Shown here: positions 45,459-55,099 of the stretch, one piece after another
Layout of the letters: each line of letters begins with the position of its first letter
Numbering within the stretch: the stretch's first letter is position 1
Origin: Cladorrhinum sp. PSN259
Lineage: Eukaryota; Ascomycota; Sordariomycetes; Sordariales; Podosporaceae
Length of the DNA: 64,000 nt
Assembly: GCA_033725935.1 (NCBI GenBank)
Contig: MU867083.1
Location: forward strand, 124,001 to 188,000
Direction of reading: 5' to 3'
The notes under the pieces: generated by a model
Seen by the model: only the letters and a program-made list of their open reading frames with translations
Told to the model about the DNA's origin: nothing
Databases searched by the model: none
Made by a program: the position numbers and the translations under genes

Positions 45459-46191
45459 TGTGGTAGTTGGTAATCTAAATGTAGTTTGTGTTTTCGTTGT
45501 TGGGGTGTCAAAAATAGGAAATCGGCGGTTTCAGGGGTAATAACGTTTTGTTATGCAGGAGATAAGAGACACACAGTTCAAGTGCAGCTTGAACCTGTTA
45601 AATAAGACCAGTTCGGATGAAAGCTGTCAACTTTTCAAATTGGAGCACCCAAAAAGTCATGGTGACGTTATGGAAGTTTGTCGAACTTCTATGGTGGTTT
45701 GCCGATCAGAGAATGGTGATGTCATCCCAGGCACAAAGGTCTGGGCCACTTGCAACCGTGCCGAGATGGCGCCTGTAAACACAAATTGGCAGGTCTCCAC
45801 CAGTCAATATGCCAATTGATTATGCACAGCATTTAAGGGCATTGTGTCCTCACAAATGTCTATAAAAAAAAAGAGAGTGACTGAATGGATGGTAAATTGG
45901 TCCAACAATGATCAGATTATTCGCCCAAAAATTGGCTATCTAGACACAGTATCTGGAATGTGCCCGCTGACAAACTATGTAAGACTCAGTAAAATAATCA
46001 TGCCATGTCCCTCCAAATATGTGTACATGATGTTGGGCCAATGCTCGACCGGCCGTTGCTCCCTTGCTTTGTAGATAAAGTCCTCTGCGGTCCTTCAACA
46101 CTCTTTGGTAATCCATACAATACAACGCCAACTGGTCAACATCATAAGCGAACCCCATTCCCCCACAGAGGCAATCCTGATGGGCATAAGC
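45459..46191. other. Intergenic, no gene seen
   Basis: Promoter of the SDR gene (-) and 3' flank of the SMP gene (-). Nothing else was recognised. Confidence 0.5.
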
Positions 46192-46652
46192 TCAGGCTTT
46201 GCCTTTCTCCTGCTCGGCAGCTTTCTGCAGCTCAGCAAGCATCTGCTCCTCGACGTGTTTCTGCTCTTCAGCTGACATTACTCTCTGCACCTCAGCGGAA
46301 ATTGAGTCCTTGCCTCCGGGATGTCCCAGCGCGCGGGCCTTGCGAGTGTTATTCAAAGAAGCCGGCACAAAGATCAGATCAAGGTACATACCTCAAAACG
46401 CTGCACCTTGGCCACGTCCTCCTTGGTCAACTCCTCTGCCGGCTTGCGAGCAATGTCCCCGGCCATAGCGAGAAAGTTCTCTTGCCGATCGTGGATTGAC
46501 TGAGCGGTGGCTGCCGGACCGCCCTTGATGGGGCCGCGGCCCGTCATGTCGGACTCGGCAGCGGCGATGGCAGAGGCTGCGGATTGTGTGATCGGCTTGC
46601 CGTCGGCTGCCTCAGCGATGAGGAGTTCCTTGTTTGGGAGCACTCCGTCCAT
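46192..46652 (-). CDS. Seed-maturation-protein (SMP/LEA)-like small protein
   Basis: Exons 46652-46392 and 46338-46192 join across a 53-nt intron to 135 residues. The body shows SMP-domain character: ITQSAASAIAAAESD, GPIKGGPAATAQS, and EELTKEDVAKVQRFE|ARALGHPGGKDSISAEVQ across the splice, then a charged helical tail. It is Ala/Gly/Glu-rich and has no Cys, as in late-embryogenesis-abundant proteins that protect cells on drying. In fungi such proteins are often found in conidia. The next gene in the same direction is con-6, which fits a spore-stage role, though no shared promoter is evident. Confidence 0.85.
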
Positions 46653-47358
46653 TGCGATGATTGCGATTGTGGGACTGATGGGGTTTCTGTCTGGTCTTGG
46701 CTGCTATCCAAGCTACTGGGAAGCGCTTTTGATGAAGATTGGGAATCTGATGAAGTGGCAGCTTGGTCTGAAGTTGAAGAGGATGGATCGGAGGCGAGGT
46801 GGTGGAAAAAATCGAGGTGATACATTTTGGGACTGGTTGACGCAACTTGCGCCTGAAATCGGGGGGTGACGAACTTTCTGTAAACCGTCCCTTCCGTATG
46901 AGACCCCAAAGTCCATATTTAAGGATCAAAAGCTCCATGAAAACTTGCTGATGATTCAGTTGCTGATCAGGTCTTGCCTGACGTAGCTTCCCTTGGAAGG
47001 AAGCTCGGCGCTGATCTAGACCAATCACACCACTGAGGATCGGTTGGCAACATCCCAAATTCATTGGGGAAAAGATTCACATCGATAACGTGCAAGCTGC
47101 AGACTGACGAAATTTCGCGGGAAGGTGTAGATACACAATAGATCTCGATTTGTCGGGTACCACATCAAAGAGCACTGAACCTGCCGATTTTCGTGACCAG
47201 TGTCGCCGCCGCAAATCTGGGACTTCCAGGTAGGCCTCCCGCTGTCACACAAAGCAGCCCCGGCCTGGCATCAAACCGACAACTGCAGGAGATACCTATG
47301 TAAGCAGCTGCAGACTGTGGGAGTCAACCACAACCATTCCTGCCGTTCTAGCGAGTCT
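46653..47358. other. Intergenic, no gene seen
   Basis: Promoter of the SMP-like gene and 3' flank of con-6. Minus-strand frames at 46612-47064 overlap the SMP start and are out of frame with it. Confidence 0.45.
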
Positions 47359-47837
47359 CTACTCTCCAAGATCCTTCAACTTCTGTCTATCCCGATCCTT
47401 TGCTTCCTCGGAAACATTCGGATTCGAAATTGCTGCCTTCAGTCCCCGGATACTGTGCAACACACCATGTCAGTGAAATTTTAATTTTCGAAAACTGATG
47501 CACCTAGCACTGACACATTGCCTCGATCCTTCCCTTCCATTTCGGGTGCAGACGATGACGTGAATGTTCCAAGCATAGTATCTCCACTCGATGCGCTCCT
47601 CGTCTTTCTGGTATAAGAACTTGATTCCGTGACCGACGGGGAAGGTCCTGTGGATGACGCCTTTTTGCTGCTGCTCTTGGATGAGCTCTCGGGGGCAGCA
47701 GCCGATGACGTTGTTTCGATGTCGTCCCCAAACTCGTTGGCAAGAATTTCGCGGTCCCGTTGCTTTGCCTGCTCCGAGACACGGGGGTTTGAGATGGCAG
47801 CCCGCAGGCCACGTTCGCGGTTTCCTGGGTTAGCCAT
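47359..47837 (-). CDS. con-6: Conidiation-specific protein 6 (Con-6) homologue
   Basis: Exons 47837-47515 and 47452-47359 join across a 62-nt intron (47453-47514) to 138 residues. Two Con-6 repeats are visible. The first is RERGLRAAISNPRVSEQAKQ near the N-terminus; the second is IRGLKAAISNPNVSEEAKDR at the C-terminus, restored only if the donor is GTCAGT rather than the nearby GTGCTA. The linker between them is Ser/Lys-rich and longer than in Neurospora CON-6, which has the repeats close together. Con-6 accumulates in conidia and is degraded on germination; its biochemical role is unknown. The start MANPGNRERG at 47837 is preferred to an ATG ten codons upstream. Confidence 0.88.
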
Positions 47838-48904
47838 TCGCGCAAGGTGGGCGGAAACTCGGAACATTGAAGGTTATGGTACTGGAAGCCAAATTGCCGT
47901 GGGCGATGGGATAAAAGGCATATAATAGGGGTGAGAGGCTCCACAAATATTGAAGGTGATGCTATCTTGACGACACTCGTCATGTTTCTTCCGGGTCCTT
48001 TGCGGACAGAAGCTCCGAAGGGCTGGGTGCCCTGGAACTGAACGGCGACTGCGCACAAGAACTGTTTGACATTCATTTACCTCACGCAAAGAGACCAGTG
48101 GTTGTATTTCCCAAGCTTGCAGAGCACAGAGGATATCGACTTGCGCCATCTGTATCTCCTAGCGTACTTTGTCAGGCTAACTCCCCGGAGTGATAATTCT
48201 TCTCCGTTGACCATGGTGTATGCTATAATTCGCAGTTAACACAGCGATTTTGAATTTTGATTATTCAAGTAGTCTTCTGCCTTGCTCTTTCACCTTGTGT
48301 TACACTCCTTTATCAACAATTTGAGCTATCTTCCTCAAAGTTTGACCATGGTATCTAGAAATCTGTGTTTTCCGGGGTCAGACCTCAACTGTGATCATGC
48401 AAACGTTCACACCGACGGCTAAAATGGTGATGCCGCAGTGCCTATTCGAGCGCTGTCAAATTGCAGGGTCAGTGGCGAGGCAACCTGCGACCCAATGATG
48501 GGGGCTTGTTTGGTCTACACCCTTGAAGGGCTCATAAAACGGTCATGATCAGCAACCCCACAAGAGCCACAAGCAAACCATCCGAGATAATTAGCGAGGC
48601 ACAGCAGGTGGACTTGAGAGGTGAAGGCTGAGGCTGAACATAATGACCGCGCTAAATCATGCTATGGCAGTAATCAGCCGGCCCGCGCATCTTCCCGTCT
48701 GACTAGGCAAGGGGTATTGTCACTTTAAGCATGAAAACAAAAAACAAAAATTTAATTCATTGAAGGTGAAGTTATAAAGATGGTCATGTTTCTCAAGTTT
48801 GGATTTCCAGCTTCTCCAGCAGTGAGCATCGCTTTAGTTTCTTGGCCATCACCCTCAAATATCCAGCACGATTGAAAGTTACTAAAACGATCAAAATTAC
48901 CAAA
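47838..48904. other. Divergent intergenic region
   Basis: Promoter region between con-6 (-) and the lysozyme gene (+). A leader ATG at 48842 is in frame with the lysozyme gene but would mask its signal peptide. No gene was seen. Confidence 0.5.
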
Positions 48905-49758
48905 ATGCAGCCCTCCGCTCTTTTCATCCTAACCCCCTTCGTTGCAGGAACGAGCGCCTATCTCATCAAAGGCGACGTCGTCAACTGCCGTTCAGGCCCA
49001 GGAACCAGCTACGCCGTCAAGAAGACCTACAAAAAGGGTCAGGACGTCAAGCTCACCTGCCAAACACCCGGCGAGGTCATCAATGGCGTCAAGCTCTGGG
49101 ACAAGACAACCGATAAATGCTACGTCTCTGACTACTACGTCAAGACGGGCACAGACGGCTACGTGGCTCCCAAGTGCGGCGGCTCTGGGTCAGGCGGTTC
49201 CTGCGCTGCGCCCAAATCTAATTCAGCCACTGTCGATCTGATCAAGTCATTCGAAAAGTTTGTTCCTGGTATCTGTGAGTTCTCAACACGCCCCCCCTGC
49301 ACAAACAAATTCAGCTGCTGACTGCTTTGTCAGATACCGATCCCACGGGCAATCCAACAGTCGGATACGGCCACCTCTGCAGCAACTCCCGCTGCTCAGA
49401 CGTCAAGTACCCCATCCCTCTCTCCAAAGCCAACGGCGAAAAGCTCCTGGCGGATGACATGAGACCCAAGGAGAAGTGCATCACGGCCATGACCAACGAT
49501 AAAGTGACGCTCAACGCCAACCAGTACGGCGCGCTGGTCAGTTGGGCGTTCAATATGGGGTGCGGTGCAGCTGAGGGGTCGACGCTGATCAAGAGGCTGA
49601 ATAACGGTGAGAAGGCCAGCACTGTGATTGCGCAGGAGCTGCCCAAGTGGGTTTATGGAGGCAATAAGAAGCTCCCCGGTCTTGTTAGACGCAGGGATGA
49701 AGAGGTCAAGCTGGCGCAGAAGGCGACGAGCGATAAGGCTCTACCTGTTAAGTGTTGA
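48905..49758 (+). CDS. Secreted phage-type lysozyme (GH24) with SH3-like domain
   Basis: Exons 48905-49274 and 49334-49758 join across a 59-nt intron, giving 264 residues. The order is signal peptide (1-18, ending GTSA), bacterial SH3-type domain (about 22-82, NCRSGPGTSYAVKKTYKKGQ), Gly/Ser linker, then a GH24 domain. The catalytic triad of T4 lysozyme (Glu11-Asp20-Thr26) is matched in exact spacing by Glu117, Asp126 and Thr132 in KSFEKFVPGIYTDPTGNPTVGYGH. The domain continues with QYGALVSWAFNMGCG and PGLVRRRDEEVKL. The enzyme should cleave bacterial peptidoglycan outside the cell. The start at 48905 is chosen because it gives a clean signal peptide. The family is phage/bacterial in origin, so horizontal acquisition is likely, with an intron gained later. 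Confidence 0.93.
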
Positions 49759-50566
49759 GTTTGGCTTGGTTTCGGAGTGGAAGGGGGTTGGATGTGAAAT
49801 TGGGAGGTTTTCGTTGGGTACCAGTTTCTGTTGTGTAATATTCGCTTCATCCCCCCCCTCTCTTTTCTTTTCTTTTTGACCTTTTTCTTTGTTCAATCGA
49901 ATGTTTATTTTTTGGGTTTTGCTCAATGAGTGCCTCAGACATGCCTACCACGTAAGGTACCTTCCGTGTTCGACGGAAAGGATATTTCAAGAGCCCCTGC
50001 CAGCTAAGATCTGGTCTTGGTTCATGCGGGACCGCCGCTCCCGGCAAACATGGGAGCTGCAGTCATCAATGTACATACTTGTCGCCTTCTAGACTGAGAG
50101 CCGGTGGAGATGATGAGACTTCCATGGGCAAAATCCCGCTTGGCTTCGTTATTCAATGAAGGCAGATACCTAGATGCTCGGCTGCCCAGCGCTGCCTCGA
50201 ATTCACTGGAGACACCGTTGCGACGGGGAAGGGCATTCACAGTTGAAACTTCTCATTTTCATCGAATTAAGGCAGTATATAAGATATTGACCATAAATTT
50301 CAAGTTTAATGACATGAATCGCTCTTTCCTATTTCTGCGACTGGACGGCGCCGACATTGAATGTTGAATAATTGCAGATCTCAGTCGCTTTCACACAGCC
50401 CCTTCCGAATTCGATAATTCTCCTTGCTCTGTTTTTGAACGAACGTGAATAGCAGGTGGATAGTTCCGGCTGTCATGGGTCTGTTCAAAGAAGATTTTGT
50501 CGGACGGACGGTGGTCGCATCGCAATTCGGCGCTGCTCATCAACTTATGAGGGTCACGGTGAAGGT
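49759..50566. other. Convergent intergenic region
   Basis: 3' ends of the lysozyme gene (+) and the Ulp1-like gene (-). No gene was seen. Confidence 0.5.
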
Positions 50567-52522
50567 CTATAATCTTTCCTGCGCTCGAGTTCGCCCCTGA
50601 CCCCGCGCCGGCTCGACATATCGTGGACTGGGTACGTAAGGGGCGTCTGCTGGGTCCTGGAACACCTCTTCTGCGTCATCCACGGGACCGACGGTAGTGT
50701 TGATGGCTTCTTCGACCGAACTAGGTACCGTTTCCTCAATGATTGACGCATCCATATCGTCGGGGTTCACCCACCCTTCGCATTCACGCCTTACGTTTTG
50801 GCTGTTATCACCGGATATCGCCCGCCTGAAGCGTATCGTGCGCATGGTCTGCCAATTTAAGTCTGCCAGACGTCCCCGGGCTGGCCTGGCAAGGGGCACA
50901 TCTCGGTCCCAAGCCCGAACCGCGAGATCCCCGGGTTCGGCTTCCCGGACCTCCGCAGACTCGACCCCTTGTTCTCGCCGCGGATTTGCGCACCTGCATC
51001 CCTCTGTTTCTTGTGCTGCGGCCGCACCCTCCGCAGTATTCGAGGCTTGTCTCTCTTCATCACCTCTCGCCCTTTTCGCTGGCAGTTCTTCACCGTCGCC
51101 ATCATATTCCCTTCCTCGTTTTATTCCACCGCCTCCCTCCTCATCGCCTCTTGCCCTTTTTGCCTGGGGTTCTTCTTCATTGCCTCCGTCTTCTTCCCTG
51201 TCTCGCTTTATTCCATCACCTGCCTCCTGGGCATCACTTTGGTCGTTACCCCTTGGTGTTTTCGCTGGTTGCGCTACTTGTTTTCTCTCCCCCTTCTCGG
51301 GCCCATAGTCGTTACTAATCCGAAAGACGTCGGGTTCACCTTCCTTGGGAGCATACAAACCAGTCTGATATTTGTCTAGATTTGATCCGTTGCGACCAAG
51401 TTTGAGCCCCATAATGTGGTGAAGTGACATAATCAACGAACTCTCCATTCTTTTCGTCCTGTCGGTTGGGTCTCCAACTATGCGCCAGTCATTTACCCTA
51501 TCCCAGCCAATCCTTTCGAAACGAATAAAAGCGATGATATTGGCAACGACGTGCAGCCCGCAGGTGTAAGGCTCAAGCTGTGGTGTCATCACGACGTCCG
51601 CTGCTGGTTGAAGCACCCCCCCAGGGATGTTTACCCCTGAATTTTTCAGAAACTGTGTCAACAATTCGGCTGCGATGTTTGCGCGATTGCTACGCCATTC
51701 AGCTGCAGTTTTTCCGGTCTGAACATCGTCCTCATAGCAACACTTTTGGGAATCCAGATACCAGTATCTCCAGGCGGCTTGGTTCGCCGCCGGCAGGGCG
51801 GGATCCGGTGGAGGTTTGTGCAAAATTATGAGTGAGAAGTGGCTGTTTTTCAAGTGTACGGGGTGGAGTGAGAATATCGCCGCCTCGAAGCCCGCCTTGG
51901 TCTCCTCCCCCACTGGTATCTGGTGGGAGTACGCTTTCGCAACTGAGGCAACCGCGCCTGCGAGATCAAGGTTGAAAATTGTCACGGGCGTGTTGCCTGC
52001 ACTTGTAGGCTCCGCTAGAGTAAACGGAGCGGCTGCAAGCCACCAAGCTCGGCCTGCACTCTTGAAGCCTCCCATCCTTGCGGCAGGACGTTTCTGACTC
52101 CAGGATAGTAGACGAAATGCGAACTGACAGAGCTCGGATTCATCTGGAAGTTGAATATACGAATGTCCGGTCCGTAGGCGCAACAAGCCATCGTGGCAGT
52201 TTTTTAGCGAGTCCATGGTGAAATTATGCGTTGGTGTGTCGCCGGGGGTCATGTCATCAAGTGTGCCGCTCGCAACTCGCTGGTATTTTCCCAACCACGC
52301 CGCCGGCGTTCTGGAATCCCATAGCGCGTTGAAGGGATCCTCTAGAGCGTCATGAAGGTCACGACTGCTAAGTGGTGGATTGAACCACTTGAAACTTGGA
52401 AGCTCCCGGAGAACTTTATGGGCCGGACGGTCTGCTTTTAGTGCTTGAGTCCTCCATAATGGAAAATGAACGATGACAGTTGCGTTTATAGGTCCCCCTG
52501 GCGGTTGCCCTATGGCGGCCAT
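50567..52522 (-). CDS. Solitary Ulp1/C48-like cysteine protease with basic repeats
   Basis: Intronless, 651 residues. A SUMO-protease-like domain lies at about 165-345. The expected catalytic residues are present in order: His228 in NSHFSLIIL, Asp257 in WYLDSQ, Gln315 in MTPQLE and Cys321 in YTCGLHVVANI. Residues 430-490 hold two copies of a unit ending AKRARGDEE, each with an IKR-type basic start, interpretable as duplicated nuclear localisation signals. The C-terminus is acidic and disordered. Stand-alone C48 proteins differ from yeast Ulp1/Ulp2 in sequence outside the domain and in many fungi are associated with mobile DNA; no transposon end was identified here. Substrate (SUMO, NEDD8 or other) unknown. 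Confidence 0.8.
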   Translation of the reverse strand: MAAIGQPPGGPINATVIVHFPLWRTQALKADRPAHKVLRELPSFKWFNPPLSSRDLHDALEDPFNALWDSRTPAAWLGKYQRVASGTLDDMTPGDTPTHNFTMDSLKNCHDGLLRLRTGHSYIQLPDESELCQFAFRLLSWSQKRPAARMGGFKSAGRAWWLAAAPFTLAEPTSAGNTPVTIFNLDLAGAVASVAKAYSHQIPVGEETKAGFEAAIFSLHPVHLKNSHFSLIILHKPPPDPALPAANQAAWRYWYLDSQKCCYEDDVQTGKTAAEWRSNRANIAAELLTQFLKNSGVNIPGGVLQPAADVVMTPQLEPYTCGLHVVANIIAFIRFERIGWDRVNDWRIVGDPTDRTKRMESSLIMSLHHIMGLKLGRNGSNLDKYQTGLYAPKEGEPDVFRISNDYGPEKGERKQVAQPAKTPRGNDQSDAQEAGDGIKRDREEDGGNEEEPQAKRARGDEEGGGGIKRGREYDGDGEELPAKRARGDEERQASNTAEGAAAAQETEGCRCANPRREQGVESAEVREAEPGDLAVRAWDRDVPLARPARGRLADLNWQTMRTIRFRRAISGDNSQNVRRECEGWVNPDDMDASIIEETVPSSVEEAINTTVGPVDDAEEVFQDPADAPYVPSPRYVEPARGQGRTRAQERL

Positions 52523-55099
52523 GATGCGAGTATTGAGAAGAATTTCAAGGACTTAAATAAACGGTAGTGATCGTCTTGCAACTCAGAGGCCTTGGACAAA
52601 AGTTATTGCGATGAGAACAACACTGGTAAAATATCTACACTTGGTGATGATGCCCTTGATCGGGGAAACGTTGGCACAGCTACGCATTATACCCACGATG
52701 CAGGCCACGCCGTCTTTTTCATTATTGTTACTATTCATCGTCTTTCACTGGACTTGACAAAGGTTCGCCGAGTTCGGTGAGCTTTGTCTCATCAAGGGGC
52801 TGGGTTGCCAGAACTGCCGCATCCGGCACCTGGGAGTCTGGAATCATGCGAGTTGAGCTTGCGTGCAAGCCATGAAGTACCGGCTCGAGGGCACGGAGTC
52901 GACGTTGCTTGATTAAAAGGCAAGAATTATTATTCGACTCTTAGTTGTTCTCCTTGGTTTGCAGATGTGCATTTTTATTCATTGAACCCATGATATTTAT
53001 AAATGTTGTTGTGCTTCAAGTTATCGATGCGACCACACCGCGAAACCCACCTCCCTTTGTCACCAACCCCGGGCAGACCAACAACCACACAAGTGGAGAT
53101 CCACATTTCAGCAACAACCGCGCCGTGGATGAGTGTACAATCGGCATGAATTGACCACGCGAACTGGGAGTGAGCAAAGCCTCGAAAACCGATGATACTG
53201 ATAGGCCAACCATGGCACTTATCTCAAGATCCAATCTCGCCATCATCGGCTTGCCTGAAGGCGACTGAATTCTTCCATCACGTTGGATCGCTCACGGACC
53301 TAATGCATTGAAAAGCCTGGTAGGGCTTCAAATGTGTTTCCGAGATCAACTCGAGCGCCACAATCCCACACTTGGTGACACCACTCCCAGAATACAGCGC
53401 CTCCCGTTTTGGCCTAGACTGGCTGCCCGGGTCTGGACTCTCTTGCAGTCACGGTTTGGGGTGTAATTAAATATACCCGTGGACAAGGCACCCGGGCGTA
53501 GAGTTGCAGGTTCCGTTTGTTACGTGGGAAGCTTACTTGATAATACGCGACCGACGGCGTCTTGGCCTCACATGATACATGGTCACCTTTGATCTGTACG
53601 TCTAGCCATTTCTGCCCACGAGGCTTCTGTTTCAACCCGTTTATTTGTGACACTTTCTTCTGTGTAATGGCGGTGTACAAGGTACCAATTGCTCCGGAGA
53701 TGATCGGCCGTGTGCCCCTGGCATTGTTTGGGATGATGACGAGTGCGGGCACACCGTGCCTACCAACTTTTACTGGCCGTACCATGTACCTTTCCCAGCC
53801 GAAGTGTTGCGGCCCTGCGAGCTCTGTGATCCTTCCCGTTTAACGGACGTAATTTAAGGTTTCGCTTCATGGACTGCAACCTTCCTACGGCCCCCCACGT
53901 TGCAGCTTGCTGTACTCGAAAATTGCCCAATTGGGAGATGGTCGAATCACGCAATTGGTCAGTTTCCACCATGCTGGTATCAGGGCTTGGCAAGGCGACC
54001 TCACGTCGAGGTCCTTGGGTATCCCAGGTTGTTCGAAATGCTTCCTTCTGGCCGGCAGAACTGGGGCACCAAGTTTAGGTGTATTGGTACACTGGCCAAG
54101 TAGTTTGGCTATCTGCCTCCCAATTGCGTAGCAATAAGCACTGCGTACTCTGGACAAATGCCGTGCTAGCCAGACAAAGGGCGCCAAAGCAGCACCCGAG
54201 TGTCGATCTGTGACCGAAGATTCTGTAAAACCAGACGAATGGATCAAATTCTTGGGTCAAATCTGCAATTCCCCGCCTTTTTTTTTGGTCATTTGATGTT
54301 GGGGAAATCCAAGCATGTTCGACAGCAAGGCGGAAAATGATAAGGCGGGCTACAATACACGCAACGGTGTTCGCATTGGCGGGGATCATCCGATGTTTCT
54401 GGCAGCTTTAAATTTAACGAGAGGAGGAGCGATGTCCAAATGGAAGTCGATCTGATGGTGGTCTGCCAAAAAAAAAAACCCCCCTCAATGACACTTTGAA
54501 ACAGTCGGGACAGTGGGGTTCATTAAGGCTGGGATTGGAAGCGACTTCCTCAACAGTATTTCATCTCTCTGATCTCTGGTTTTTAAGGCTTCCTTCTCCC
54601 ATTCGCAAGTTCCCCAGTCCACAGACCTCATCGTGATCAACGAATTACCTTCTTCCGCATGATTACTGCGGGGCACCTTATCTCTTCTTTCCTGTCTGCT
54701 TTCCTCTTGCAACCTCCCGTCACGACTTTCCCACCAAAGCACTTCACCGTGTTAATCATTTTCTTAGTTGGGAGCCCGAATATCGGGTATCTACCACTCA
54801 TTTTACTCTCGGCTTTCCACTCTATCAACCTTCAGAAAGGCGGTCATTGACCTACCATTGGTATTGGCTGGCCGTCGTCCTTCATCCCCGTTTGAACCTC
54901 TTTACATTCGCGGCCCTCTACCTCAACTCTCACCCCCTCTCCTCCTCTCATCCTGCTATCTGGGGTGGTTTTTCTCGGTTGACAAGACTCGACCTACCTA
55001 TTTTCCTGATTCCTGTTCTGTTCCAAGAACCAGTTTCATCAACAACACGCGCCTCGGCAATACGGACCGACTACTTCACGCTGCCTGTTCCTGCCCAGC
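52523..55099. other. Large divergent intergenic region
   Basis: About 2.6 kb between the Ulp1-like gene (-) and the OPT gene (+), the longest gene-free stretch in the window. Several 70-120-codon frames occur on both strands (for example 53414-53785 and 53885-54247, both minus) but none has recognisable motifs. The OPT promoter side is pyrimidine-rich (54640-55090), typical of strongly expressed fungal genes. Confidence 0.5.

Noticed and set aside
53414..54247. Two minus-strand frames of about 120 codons
   Set aside because: No recognisable domain, no intron signals and no neighbour that would use them; likely chance frames in a long intergenic region.
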